A stretch of 64,000 nucleotides of DNA. Source: Gymnopus androsaceus JB14 (taxonomy: Eukaryota > Basidiomycota > Agaricomycetes > Agaricales > Omphalotaceae). Both the position numbers and the translations under genes were made by a program. Below are positions 47,821 through 60,043 of this stretch, one piece after another. The notes beneath the pieces are model-generated. The model was not told where the DNA came from. It saw only the letters and a program-made list of their open reading frames with translations, and did not search any database. Numbering within the stretch: position 1 is the first letter of the stretch; each line of letters starts with the position of its first letter. The stretch covers positions 1 through 64,000 of the forward strand of contig ML769568.1 of assembly GCA_009733575.1 (NCBI GenBank). The letters run 5' to 3'.

Positions 47821-49674
47821 ATGCACGAATCTCAAACGGTTGAACGCCTAACTACTTCTCTGGAACCTCCTTCTGGAGCTCCCGATGCCAAAACGCGTCG
47901 ATATGATCGCCAACTCCGGCTCTGGGCTGCTTCAGGCCAAGCCGCGCTTCGAATCTGCTCGCATTTTGGTCATTCCTGCCTCTGCCACAGCGACATAGTA
48001 TATTGAAGAATCTCGTTCTACCTGGCCTAGGCCACTTTACCTTGTTAGACAGTAGAAAAGTCACAGGAGCAGATGCAGGCAACAACTTTTTCTTGGATGG
48101 CTTAAAGAGCGTAGGCAAGTCTAGAGCAGAGGAAGCGGTCAACGGTCTCAGAGAACTCAACGACGGTGTCCAGGGTGTTGCTGATACCCGCGATATCAAA
48201 CAAGTACTCTCAAGTCAAAAGGATTGGCTGAAAACCTTTGATGTGGTCGTTGCTCACAATGCACATCCTGACATTATCGATGATCTTGCTGCCCTGCTCT
48301 GGCCAGAGACCCATCTTCGTCGTCGTGAATAGTGCTGGCTTCCTCGCCGAGTTTTCTATTCATTATCGTCAGCATCAGAGTACGTGCCATTGACTTGTCG
48401 TCTACACTTGGCTCATGTTTCCTAGTAATCGAATCCCACTCGGAAACCGCTGCATCCTTGCGCATCGACAAGGCTTTCCCTGCTCTTCTTGAGTATGCAA
48501 TGTCCCTTCCATTGGATACCATGGATATTACAGATCACGCACACATTCCTTATCCCGTTATTCTCGTCCGCGCTCTCGAAGAGTGGCGTCGCGAGCGCCA
48601 ACAAGGCGCGTCTTTGTATCCAAATTTACTCGCAATGCTGACCGTATATTACAGCCACTGGAGCCCCATCCACTTCGGACGAAAAGAAGGCATTCAAAGA
48701 GCGTATCCGAAAGATGATGCGCAAATTTGACGAGGAAAACTTTGAAGAGGCTGAAGCTCAGGCCTGGAGATGCTGGACGCCAACAGTTGTACCAAGCGAA
48801 ATTCAACAACTGTTTACTCTCTATTCATCTTCGTCCTCGTCACCATCCAGCTTCCCAGCTCTCGTCTCTGCCCTCTCCCAATTCGCTCAAAACAACCCTG
48901 CTTCGCCACAATACACATCTGGCCTCCTCCCACTCACGTCTGGACTACCCGACATGAAATCTAGTACCGAAGCAATACGTCGAGCTGCAGAAAATGTACC
49001 GTGCGCAGGCAGAGGCAGAGAAGAAGGTGTTTAAAGAGTATTTGAGCAAGGACGTGGATGATGCGAGCTGTGGATACGTTCCTCAAAAATGCGCATGCGT
49101 TGAAGGTTCTGAAAGGGAGAGAGTGGAAAGAAATCAGCCCGGGATCAAAGGAGGTGTTGGGTGAGTACCAAAGCTCACGTATGACCTTGTACTAATACCC
49201 TTCATAGCGAACAAACTCTCCATGCAACCTAGAGAAACCGCAACGCATCTTGCACTTGCCGCAGTTCGCTTCTCTGTGGGCCAAAGGTGCACTCCCTTCT
49301 CTCGACAATCCGATGGCGGGTGCCCCGGACAAGGAGAAACTCAAGGAGCTTTTGACAACCGAGGCACAGACTTTCTTACCACCCTGGCACTGAGCTGCCC
49401 GAGGTTGCAGTGGAATGTGGCCAGTGGTGAGATGTGAGTGAAATGTTTTTGAATCCCATATATATAGACTCACCTTTCCTACAGTGCACGCGCTCCCTCC
49501 GCTGACATCCCAACCACCGCTGCCTTCCTCGGAGGGCTCGTCGCGCAGGAGGTGATCAAGATGATCACAAAGCAGTATGTACCGATCTCTGCAGGCGACG
49601 CTGCTTCCTCTGGTGATGGTGAGCTCGGTGTATGTGTCGTGGATTTGGTGGAGACTTGGACCGGGGTCATTTAA
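47821..49674 (+). CDS. ULA1: NEDD8-activating enzyme E1 regulatory subunit (APPBP1/NAE1), many frame breaks
   Basis: It pairs with Uba3 to activate NEDD8/Rub1 for cullin neddylation. The order is RRYDRQLRLWAASGQAAL, ESARILVIPASATATSILKN, LVLPGLGHFTLLDSRKVTGA with DAGNNFFLD, VNSAGFLAEFSIHYRQHQ, IDKAFPALLEYAMSLPLDTM, HIPYPVILVRALEEWRRE, KAFKERIRKMMRKFDEENFE, GLLPLTSGLPDMKSST, VELQKMYRAQAEAEKKVFKE, PTTAAFLGGLVAQEVIKMIT with KQYVPIS. This is full-length ULA1. Seven single extra bases interrupt it (near 47948, 47996, 48311, 48613, 48970, 49069 and 49392). No missense decay is evident, so error is favoured. Confidence 0.9.
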
Positions 49675-50272
49675 CCGATGCACCGATCTGTGACCATCGT
49701 CTCGTATCGTGAGAAGGCTTCGAACTACATACTAATTGCTTGCTTCTGAACGCCTCTGTACGCAACATTAATCAATGTACAGTATGAATTGTGAGCATCA
49801 TAGAAGACTGAGAAATGATTGATAAAGATTATGTGAGGGACTAGAGAATGCTCCAACTGTCTTCCATCCGTGGCGGCTTACATCCCACATATCGAAGAAG
49901 ATTGACCAGATTCATGTCGCAACGTAGGTATTAAAATACATCTTCCATCTTGGATCGAGGGTTCTTTAGAATGTCATATCTGAAGCTCGTCTGTGAGCCG
50001 CATATCATTACCAGTACTACCTTGATATCCTCTACGACTATGAAAGTGCTCACAGAAATGGAAAAGGTCGCACTAATCAAGGATGAACTGACGGAGGAGC
50101 GCCAATAAAACGGGAGGATTCGATAGCGTCGTGAAAATGAGTCTCGAAAATTCTCTGTAGTAATGTCGACATGTGTGAACTGAGCCTTGAGGCGCGTCGA
50201 CGCGGTCGTGGGAAGAGACCAGCACCCTTCCTTCGTTCACTCATCATCTGAATTGAACGACCTCGTAAAATC
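49675..50272. other. Intergenic plus conserved F-box leader
   Basis: 50190-50272 is the leader shared by the F-box copies: GCGCGTCGACGCGG, then CCTTCCTTCG, TCATCATCTGAATTG and ACGACCTCGTAAAA before the ATG. The rest has no supported feature. Confidence 0.5.
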
Positions 50273-51918
50273 ATGTCTCGCTGCAGAAACTGCAATGGAT
50301 CACTATTCTCATCTCGTATCCAGGATTCTCATCTAATTCTCGAAAAGCTACTTTGGGAATCCGGTCCTGCGTCAACTCCCAACCCCGAGGAGGTCATCCC
50401 GATTCTGCAAAAAGCACAACGGGAGATCGAGGATTGTGAAAATCAGATTAAAGCTTTCGAGTCTCGGAGGAAGAGCTTGCGAGAGTATGCTAGACCAGCT
50501 ACCAGCTCTGCTCTCAGCCTTTCCGCAAGGTTCCCGACGAGATATTGCAGCGCATCTTTGATGATTGCTGCGACATGAATCACTTTGTTGTGGATGATAC
50601 TTCGGAAACTCGAGGTGCTATCCGAAAGATACCTGCATTGGCTCTCAGTACTGTCTGTTCGCGGTGGCGGAGGAATGGGTTGGCTATGCCAAGTATATGG
50701 TCAAACATATCGTTGTTGTGGGAAGGAGAAGATAACGTGGAATTGGATTTTAAAGGCATCATTTCCACTCTGGATACCTTTCTCAATCGAGGACTACAGC
50801 ATCCAATGACTGTTATTATCGAATTGACTGGAGATCTTGGCGCTCAGAATCCCGTTCTGACTCTTTTAATCCGCCATACGCATCGCTGGCGCAGCTTCAC
50901 CGACCGAACTCGAGGCTACATGAAAGCTTTTTTGGATACTCTCGCATTACCTAATTACTTTTTCTTGGAAGAATTGGACATTGCCGATGTTTACGAAGGC
51001 GATCTAGACATCTTTTCTTCAGCACCAAAGCTAAAGAAGCTGACCCTAGATATGATTCCTAGTCGTCGCTCACTTGCACTCTCTATCTTCAATCAGCTCT
51101 CACATTTGGAATTCCATTGTCCTAGTGTGCATGAAATTCTAGGGCTGAGTGACAATGGTCACCTTGTAACGCTGAAAACGGATGAATGGCTATCCGTTCA
51201 AGAAGGCTCCGACTTCGAAGAGGTGCCACCTCCGACACCTTGTCGCACCATAGAAACACTGATATTGTGCTATGACCCAGAGCATACTTCTAGATCTATC
51301 TTGCCATATCTCACGCTTCCTTCATTAAAGACCATCCATCTTGAACGGGATGATCATGAACAGAATGCGGAGATCGAACCCTATATACAACAAGAAGACT
51401 GGTACAACTTTGATCCATTCATGGCCTTCCTATCGCGATCCTCCTGCACATTAACAACATTGTCTATCGAGAGTTATGCGCTCTCTGACCTCCAACTTGT
51501 CGATCTTCTCATCCATCTTCCGACATTGCTTGACCTCAGCATTGATGACAGCTACGTCGCACCACAGCGTAGCCCTATAACAGGTCGATTTATCGAGAGC
51601 CTTCAGGTCCATGCCAATGATACTGTCCTCATCGTCCCAAGACTACATTCCCTAAAGTTGAATGTCGGTGCGAGCTCCTTTGACGATGGATCAGTTGTGG
51701 ATATGGTTCGGTCTCGATGGACTCCTTGCAAGCTCCTTGCATGTGCTACCAGGGAGTTGGAACCTCGGGTCGATTGTCTGCGGGAGGTTATTGTCAAGTT
51801 TCGAAATCGAGCAGAAATGAAAGGTGCATATGAGTCACTGGAGGAGATGGAGAGGGAAGGAATGAGAGCTGTTGTACTGTGGCAGAACGAGGGGCCGAAG
51901 TCGGAGTCGGAGGAATGA
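50273..51918 (+). CDS. F-box/leucine-rich protein, copy B (most complete)
   Basis: From ATG 50273: MSRCRNCNGSLFSSRIQDS, then NPEEVIPILQKAQREIEDCE, a predicted coiled coil of about 40 residues. The F-box follows (expected ADQLQALLSPFRKVPDEILQ in copy E) and leads into NHFVV and ALSTVCSRWRRNGLAMPSIW. A body of about 430 residues then has leucine-rich segments (LKKLTLDMIP, LHSLKLNVGASSFDDGSVVD) and ends MRAVVLWQNEGPKSESEE. Likely an SCF substrate adaptor in a lineage-specific family; substrate unknown. Two extra bases (A near 50497, A near 50517) break the frame between coiled coil and F-box. From 50545 onward the frame is open for 457 codons. Confidence 0.85.
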
Positions 51919-52271
51919 AGCCTGAGTGTCTTTTGTTGGTTGCTTCGTCTTTTTATCGGGCATCTGGCATTGGTCCCTCCTTAGCGTCACGACTCGTTTG
52001 TATCATAGTGACTAGTGCCTCTGCTCTTCTGTTTCCGCTTTCTTTGAAAAGAGTTCAAATCAGGTCCTTATTTCCGAACCGGTGTGCCATTCAGACAAAG
52101 AAGATCCCAACACTTGTGAACAATTGAGAATCGCCTAGGGCAGTGCTGCTGAGAAGATGGATCAGAAAATTTTGTTAAAAGAGGAAAAGGCTTGAACGTA
52201 CGTATTAGTAGTAGAAAATCGCGGCGATGACTGCAATTTTGGAAGCGATAACTGTTTTGGAAGGGTCACAT
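51919..52271. other. 3' flanks of copy B and of the Crinkler-like gene
   Basis: Short convergent interval between copy B (plus) and the kinase gene (minus). A sequence like GCATC...CATCCCTCCTTAGC..CACGACTCG after copy B recurs after copy E near 60080-60130, showing that the duplication includes 3' flank. Confidence 0.5.
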
Positions 52272-54798
52272 TCAAAGCCACCATTGAAGCATCTCGAGCG
52301 AGGGTCTGGTTTCCGGATCTGGTGCCATCAGTTGTGCGGCGGCATCTGACAACCATTTGCCCAAAGAATGCTTGGAGGCGCGATCCATAAATTCTAGAAC
52401 TTTTCCGCACGAATATAGGTCCACTTTGAATGGTTCAAACCCGTCTTTTCCGTTATTCTTTTTAACCTCTATAAAAATCAAAAATCAGACACCCGTCTAT
52501 GAGGTATGAACAAGATACAAAACCAGGCGCCATCCATCCTTCAGTACCACGGATACCAAATATTCTTTCCCCTTTTTTCGCCCTGAGCGCGAGATCGAAG
52601 TCGATGATCTTCAGTTGATTCTCGGTGGTACAGATAAGATTTCCGGGATTGAGGTCAAGATGGGCAGTATCGTGTTGGTGTAGGAATGATAGGCCTGCAA
52701 TCAAGTCTTTGACCAAAGGAAGCATAGGACCGCCCGCACCCACACCAGTGCATATGTCAAGCAAAGGGATATGGTTCGGGAGAATAACATAATACCATCC
52801 ACAACATTCAAAGAGTCGCTCTGGGGAGATGAGGTTCGGATGAGGCATTGGTTGTAGAAAGTTCAAGATGTTATATTCTGTCGGATTGGTGTCCACTTTC
52901 GCAATGAAGGCTGCTGTTGCCTTGTGACAGGTATATAGATATCTACCGTCTTTCCGCGAATGCTGAAAAGAAATCATTAGATTGAGAACGCGGATCCAAC
53001 ATTCAGTATACACACGTTTGCGGACAACTCTGTATATCCAGCTTGGTCGAGGGTCGACAGATGGACGACAGTCACCGCGTCATTCTCCCTACAAGCGTGC
53101 TTGACATTGCATGAGAAAGAATCGTTAGAATGAGAATGCAAATCCAAGAATTAGTGTGGTACGCACGTTTGAGGACAAGCAAGAATATCCAATCTCCTCG
53201 ATGGGAATAACATCTGAAGCGTCGTTATTTTGGCGCCTGTGCTTAGCTTGGCGGTCCTCAGGGGGCCCCCATCATTGTTGTCACCCTTGTCGCGGGGACG
53301 TTTGCTAGACTTACTACCCCTACCCATACCCCCGCGTATACCCCCACCCATACCACCATCATCACCTTTACTATTCACGGAAAGAAGGTTGATTGACTGC
53401 AACAGAATAACAAGCTGACCACCAACGTCAACGAATTCTGCTTGTCTATCAGAGAAATTATAAAGAGTTCGTAAAAACGCCAACGCCTCGTCTTGTGAAG
53501 ACAGCTGATACTCCACGGCAACGTATCGAATCTGGAATGAAAGAGTTGGTAGATGATAAGCTGTGGAAGGTCAGAAGACCCACCTCGTTTTCGTCGGTTT
53601 CGTCCCGAAACATGTACCGCACTTGTGCAACATATTGCGCAGGAAAGTAAATTCTCGGCAGGACCCATTTATCCGCCCCGTATGCAGTGAAAGCTTTGGT
53701 GAGCCACCAGCTGACCAGGTCCAACTTCATCTCATCGTCTGAATTTTCCGAACAAATTTCACTAACCCATAGGATTTGGTCACCTCTCCAGAACTGGGCG
53801 TCGAGGGCGGGAATGAACTGACGGTCTACCTTGGTTTCGGTTCTGATAAGAATTTTCCAGGGTTCGGGCAAACTTTTCGTAGAAAATCTCCTACAACAAC
53901 AACAAAAACAATAAGTGTTGAGAGGCGAAAGACCGAACGGACTCACATATAACCTCGGTTACTATGAGGTTTTCGAACCATAAAGGTTTCCTGGAGTTGA
54001 CCGATGAATTTGGTGCCAATAGCCAGTTCTCGATCTGGAACCGTATCTGTGTAGATGGCACCACGGTTCCGATTGAATAGCATAGAGTAGTAGTGGAATC
54101 CTTCCAATTCAAACGACGTTACGTTTTGGCCCAAATCCGGAACCGTCTCATAGCTCGAGGAAGCGCGCAAGCATTGCTCTAGCGCTTCTTGTGACGGTGG
54201 AAATGATAGCTTTTTGATTGAATCTAGGTTCTGAAATTTCAAGTTGAGAACAATAAAGTAGCGTGAAGGGAGGGGGGTTGCATACCTCTTGGCTTATCGC
54301 TCTCGGTTTCTCCATGCTCTCTATAAAGGATTTGACGAAATCAGGTACGTTGTCCACCGAAGTAACACGAAGCAGCCGGTTCACAGCAGCCGTGCTGAAA
54401 GAACTGGATTTTGTAACTTTGGGCATTGGAGCATATGGAAGATTGGATGAAGGAGGCTGAGGGACGAGCACCAAGACTAGTTGCCCTTCAGGGACAGTGG
54501 CGAGTTGCGGAAAGCCTCGGTCCAAAAATGGTCTGAAATCGGTCTGGCTAGCTGTCTGGGAGAGAAATTCCTCCTCAAATCGCTCCTGGTCCTTTGCACG
54601 GAAAACTTTTAAAGCTCGTTCGAGTCCAGTGTCCGAGATATCGATGTTATCGAAGAGCTGTAGTTTTTTGGCATGTCTGAGTATACTGGGTCGTAGGGTA
54701 ATGCACGAGAGTTCGCGATCACATTCGACTACTTGTAAATTGTGATCAAACTGCTTGTAATCGTTGGCTCGGAGGCAAGCGTAAGGATAGACGACCAT
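52272..54798 (-). CDS. Crinkler-like protein with a C-terminal kinase-like domain
   Basis: Minus strand, about five exons, start at 54798. The N-terminal part (about residues 1-125) resembles the ubiquitin-like header of CRN proteins: KKLQLFDNIDISDTGLERAL and a closing GQLVLVLVPQPP. A middle domain follows (SFELEGFHYYSMLFNRNRGA, PEPWKILIRTETKVDRQFIP, WVLPRIYFPAQYVAQVRYMF). A Gly/Lys-rich linker (MGGGIRGGMGRGSKSSKRPR) precedes a kinase-like domain: FIAKVDTNPTEYNILN (possible VAIK lysine), GLSFLHQHDTAHLDLNPGNL (HxD loop with Asn), KIIDFDLALR (DFD instead of DFG), GTEGWMAPG (P+1/APE region), and DPETRPSLEMLQWWL to the stop. CRN proteins are chimeric, with varied C-terminal enzymes. The header match is moderate; the kinase part is secure. 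Confidence 0.7.
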
Positions 54799-54889
54799 GA
54801 TGAGAGGGCACCGTCAAACCACCGTCATGACCGCGGACCACATGATCTATATGGCGTCATCGTGCCAAGGGCCGGGGAAAATTCAAAAT

Positions 54890-55629
54890 CGAGAATGGAC
54901 GGATGAATGGCTATACGTTGAAGAGGGCGCCGACTTCGAAGAGATGCCACCTCCCACACCTTGTTGCACCGTAGTAACACTGATATTGTGCTATGACCCA
55001 TGTTCTACATCTATTTTTTCATATCTCACGTTTCCTTCGTTGAAGACCATCTTGAACGAGTTCATCGCGAACGGAATGCAGAGATTGAACCCTATATACG
55101 ACAAGAAGATTGGTACAACTTTGATCCATTCATGGTCTTTCTGTCGCGATCCTCCTGCACATCAACAACATTGTCTATCGAGAGTTATGCGCTCTCTGAC
55201 CTCCAATTTGTCAATCTTCTCATCCATCTTCCGACATTGCTCGACCTCAGCATTGATGACAGCTACGTCGCACCACAGTATAACCCTATAACACGTCGAT
55301 TTATTGACAGCCTTTAGGTCCATGATGACACTAGTCCCATTGTCCCGAAACTACATTCCCTAAAATTGAACATCAGAGCGAGCTCCTTTGACGATGGATC
55401 AGTTGTGGATATGGTTCGGTCTCGATGGATTCCTTGCAAGCTCCTCGCATGTGCTAGCAGAGAGCGGGAACCTCGGGTCGATTGTCTGCGGGAGGTTACT
55501 GTCAGGTTTCGGAATCGAGAAGAAATAAAGGGTGTATATGATGCCCTAGAACAGATGGAGAGAGATGGAATGAGAGCTGTTGTGCTGTGGCAGAAAGAAG
55601 GCCGGGAGGAGGAGGAGCTGAAGGAATGA
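54890..55629 (+). pseudogene. F-box family copy C, 5'-truncated
   Basis: Only the 3' half survives: TDEWLYVEEGADFEEMPPPT, RNAEIEPYIRQEDWYNFDPF, CLREVTVRFRNREEIKGVYD, MRAVVLWQKEGREEEELKE. It starts within about 100 bp of the Crinkler-like start codon. Defects: a 4-base loss near 55048 and a CAG to TAG change near 55315. No F-box remains. Confidence 0.85.
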
Positions 55630-55917
55630 AGATCTTTTCGGAACAGAAAGCTGAAGCTTCCCTGAACGGGCCTAGTATCGCTTTTATGAGGAGGAAGATT
55701 AGTGCAATGTACAATAGAGTCTTTGTACAAAGATGGACGAGTATATTATACTCAGTTCCTGTTGTCTTTCCTTTCTTGAATCCTTTATTTTTCCAATAGT
55801 ATAATAATCTGTAAACGAGCCCAAGACTATGAAATCAGAGGCGCGTCGACGCGGTTGTGGGAAAAGACCACCTTCCTTCCTTCGCTCATCATCTGAATTG
55901 GACGACCCTCGTAAAAG

Positions 55918-57567
55918 ATGTCTCTCTGCTCGAACTGTAATGGATCCCTATTCTCATTTCGTATCCAGGATTCTCCTCTAATTCTTGAGAAGCTTCGCTG
56001 GGAATCCGGTCCTGCGTCGACTCCCAACCCCGAGGAGGTCATTCCGATTCTGCAACAAGCACAACGGGAGCTCGAGTATTGTGAAAAACAGATTAAAACT
56101 CTCGAATCTCGGAGGGAGAGTTTGCGGGTGTACGCGGGCTAGCTCCAGGCTCTGCTCTCGCCTTTCCGCAAGATTCCCGACGAGATTCTGCAACGCGTCT
56201 TTGATGATTGCTGCAGCATGAATCACTTTGTTGTTGTGGATAATCCTCGGGGTGCCATCAGAAAGATACCTGCATTAGCTCTCAGCGCTGTCTGTTCGCG
56301 GTGGCGGAGGAATGGGTTGGCTATGCCAAGTATATGGTCAAACATATCGTTGCTGTGTGTTGGAAAAGATATATATTCTCGCGGCGAGGAGATGGATTAT
56401 GACGGCATCCTTTCCACTTTGAATATCTTTCTCAATCGAGGACTACAGCATCCAATGACTGTCATTATCGAATTGACTGACTATTATCAGCATCCCCTAA
56501 ACCCCGTTCTGACTCTTCTAATCCGCCATACACATCGCTGGCGCAGCTTCACCGATCGAACTCGACACGACTCGGAGTGAATGCTTTTGGCATACACTCC
56601 CGTCACTCAATTTCCTTCTCTTGGAAGAATTGGACATTGTCGATGCTCACGATGACGATCTTGACATCTTCTCTTCTACAGCACCAAAGCTGAAGAAACT
56701 GAGCCTAGATATGATTCTAGTAGCGGGTCACTTGAAGGCTTTACCTTCAGTCAGCTGTCGCATTTGGAATTCCATTCTCCCACTGTTTATGAAATTCAAA
56801 AGCTGACTGACAGCAGTCACCTTGTGACATTGGAAACGGATGAAGCATATGATGATGACTTCGAAGAGGTGCCACTTCCCGCACCTTGTCGTGCCATAGA
56901 TACACTGATATTGTGCTATGACCCACGTTCTACATCTATCTTTTCATATCTCACACTTCCTTCATTGAAGACCATCCATCTTGAACAGGGGTTTTATGAA
57001 CGGAATGCAGAGATCAAACCCCATATACGACAAGACTGGTGCAACTTTGATCCATTCATAGCCTTCCTGTCACGATCCTCCTGCACATTAACAACGTTGT
57101 CTATCGAAACTTTTGCATTCTCTGACCTCAAACTTGTCAATCTTCTCACTCATCTTCCGACATTGCTCGACTTCAGCATTGATGACAGCTACGTCGAACC
57201 ACAGTGTAGCCCTATAACAGGTCGATTTATCGAGAGCCTTCAGGTTTGCGATGACACTGGACCCATCGTCTCGAGACTACATTCCCTCAAGTTGAATGTC
57301 GGTGCGAGCTCCTTCGACGATGGATCGGTTGTGGATATGGTTCGGTCTCGATGGATTCCTTGCAAGCTCCTCGCATGTGCTAGCAGGGAGCTGGAACCGC
57401 AAGTTGATTGTCTGCGGGAATTTACTGTCAGGTTTCGAAATCGAGAAGAAACGAAGGGTGTATATGATTCACTGGAAGAGGTGGAAAGGGAAGGAATGAG
57501 AGCTGTTGTGCTGTGGCGGAATAAGGGTCGTAGGTGGAGCAATGAAGAACTTTTTTGTAACAGATAG
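55918..57567 (+). pseudogene. F-box family copy D
   Basis: A full-length but broken member: MSLCSNCNGSLFSFRIQDS, NPEEVIPILQQAQRELEYCE, then LQALLSPFRKIPDEILQRVF, the CSRWRRNGLAMPSIWSNISL block and the LRR-like body. In place of the Gln before LQALLSPF there is an in-frame TAG (56140-56142). Further breaks are an extra T near 56577 (before ECFWHTLP) and a missing base near 56717. From 56764 the frame is open to AVVLWRNKGRRW and a divergent tail. Confidence 0.85.
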
Positions 57568-58397
57568 CTGAAGATTTCCTGGACGTGCCTAGTGTCGCTT
57601 TCGATTGATCTGACAATATGGAGGAAGATTAGTATAGGGTCTTTATACAAAGATGGGCTCGTCTACGGATTATTATTACTATTAGAAAAATAATGGACTC
57701 AAGAACGGAAAGACAACAGAAACTGGGTATAAAGATACTCGTCCAAGATTTCAAATGAAATCAGCGGCGTTGACTGGGAAGAGATCAACACTCTTCCTTC
57801 TTCTCTGTCTTTGCAAAATAGATATTCGACAATAGATATTCGATGTCCTTACAATCTACTGTGTTTATCCCCGTCGTTCCGCTGCTCCTCATCCACATCA
57901 CTCAAGACGTGATGATTAACAAATAGTTTTAGCGTAGTTATCAGTATATGACTGTACTTAATGTAGTTTGCTGTTCATGGGAGGCAGGGCAGCGGCTTCG
58001 CGGGTCAGTTAGAAGAAGACGAATGCTAGTCGGGTTACTCCTCGGCTAGACTCGAGCCATTAGCTTCGTTATCTGGGGTATTGACACCTTGATGGCAGTC
58101 GATCAAAGGCGCCAGCGAAGACGAATGCTATTCGGGTTACTCCTCGGCTAGATTCGAGCCAATAAGACCAGTCCACTATGCACACATTCGAGCCAGTAGC
58201 TCGGTATTGACAACTTGATGACAGTCGATCAAAGGCGCCAGCGAAGCACATCACGTCTCTGCAGCAGGGAGTGGTTCGAGTCTACTCCTCGGCTCAGCCG
58301 GCGTTCAGATCTTGGACCGAGCCGTGTAATATACTTACTGTAATTAATTCCTTCCTTCCTTCACTGATCGTCTGAATTGAACGACCTCGTAAAATCC
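57568..58397. other. Intergenic between F-box copies D and E
   Basis: It contains the tandem repeat at 58013-58244 and, just before 58398, the conserved leader TCTGAATTGAACGACCTCGT. A second leader-like block at about 57700-57810 (AAAGACAACAGAAACTGGGT, TCAAATGAAATCAGCG) suggests another lost copy. Confidence 0.5.
58013..58244. repeat. Two tandem copies of a unit of about 110 bp
   Basis: The unit contains GAAGACGAATGCTA, CGGGTTACTCCTCGGCTAGA and, at its end, CAGTCGATCAAAGGCGCCAG. Copy 1 is about 58013-58114; copy 2 is about 58115-58244 with an extra segment inside. Confidence 0.75.
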
Positions 58398-60043
58398 ATG
58401 TCTCGCTGCAGAAACTGCAATGGATCACTATTCTCATCTCGTACCCAGGACTCTCCTCTAATTCTCGAACAGCTACGCTGGGAATCCGGTCCTGCGTCAA
58501 TTCCCAACCCCGAGAATAGTCATCCCGATTCTGCGAAAAGCACAACGGGAGCTTGAGGATTGTGAAAAACAGATCAAAGCTCTCGAGTCTCGGAGAAAGA
58601 GCCTGCGGGAGTATGCGGACCAGCTCCAGGCTCTGCTCTCGCCTTTCCGCAAGGTCCCCGACGAGATTTTGCAGCGCGTCTTTGATGAATGCTGCAACAT
58701 GAATCACTTCGTTGTGGATAATCCTTCGAAAACTCGGGGTGATATCAGACAGATACCTGCATTGGCTCTCAGTACTGTCTGTTCGCGGTGGCGGAGGAAT
58801 GGGTTGGCTATGCCAAATATATGGTCAAACATATCGCTGCTGTGTGTTAGACCCGACGAAGAAGATAGCGTGGAAGCGGATTTTAATGGCATCCTTTCCA
58901 CTCTGGATATATTTCTCAATCGAGGACTACAGCATCCAATGACTGTTATTATCGAATTGACTGGAGATCTTGGCGCTCAGAATCCCGTTCTGACTCTTTT
59001 AATCCACCATACGCATCGCTGGCGCAGCTTCACCGAACGAACTCGAGTCTACACCAAGGATTATTTTTTGCATGCTCCCACATCAGATTCACCCAATTTC
59101 CTTCTCTTGGAAGAATTGGTCATTGCCGATGCTAACACAGGCGATCTAGACATCTTTTCTTTTACAAACGCCAGAGCTGAAGAAGCTGAGCCTAGGTATG
59201 ATTCCTAGTGGCTCACTTGAACTCTCTATCTTCAGTCAGCTCTCACATTTGGAATTCCATTACCTCACTTTGTATGAAATTCAAGACCTCACTGTCAGCA
59301 GTGGCCTTGTAACGTTGAAAACAGATGAATGGGTATATGTTCAGGGGAGCTCCGACTTCGAAGAGGTGCCACCTCCCACACCTTGTCGCACCATAGAAAC
59401 ACTGATATTGTGCTATACAGCCGGGAGTCGTTCCAGATCTATTTTTCCATATCTTACACTTCCTTCATTGAAAACCATCCATCTTGAGCGGGATTATCAC
59501 GAACAGAATGCGGAGATCGAACCCTATATACGACAAGAAGATTGGTACAACTTTGATCCATTCATGGCCTTCCTGTCGCGATCCTCCTGCACATTGATAA
59601 CATTGTATATCGAGAGTTGTGCACTCGCTGATCTCAAACTTGTCAATCTTCTCGCCCATCTTCCGATGTTGCTCGACCTCAGCATTGATGACATCTATGT
59701 TGAACCACAGTGTAGCCCTCTAACAGGTCGATTTATCGAGAGCCTTCGAGTCGATGATGACACCGGCTCCATCGTCCCGAGACTACGTTCCCTAAAGTTG
59801 AATATCGGTGCGAGCTCCTTTGACGATGGATCAGTTGTGGATATGGTTCAGTCTCGATGGATTCCTTGCAAGCTTCTTGCATGTGCTAGCAGGGAGTTGG
59901 AACCTCGGGTGGATTGTTTGCGGGAGGTTATTATCAGGTTTCGAAATCGAGAAGAAATGCAGGGTGCATATGATTCCCTGGAAGAGATGGAAAGGGAAGG
60001 AATGAGAGCTGTTGTGTTGTGGCAGAATGAGCAGCCGGAGTAG
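58398..60043 (+). CDS. F-box/leucine-rich protein, copy E
   Basis: From ATG 58398: MSRCRNCNGSLFSSRTQDS, then (after removing one extra T near 58515) VIPILRKAQRELEDCEKQIK. The clearest F-box of the family follows: ADQLQALLSPFRKVPDEILQ with RVFDECCNMNHFVV, and LSTVCSRWRRNGLAMPNIWS. The body (DLDIFSF, LSLGMIPSGSLELSIFSQLS, IEPYIRQEDWYNFDPFMAFL) ends MRAVVLWQNEQPE. An extra A near 59166 is the second frame break. If these two bases are errors, this is a functional SCF adaptor close in sequence to copy B. Confidence 0.85.
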
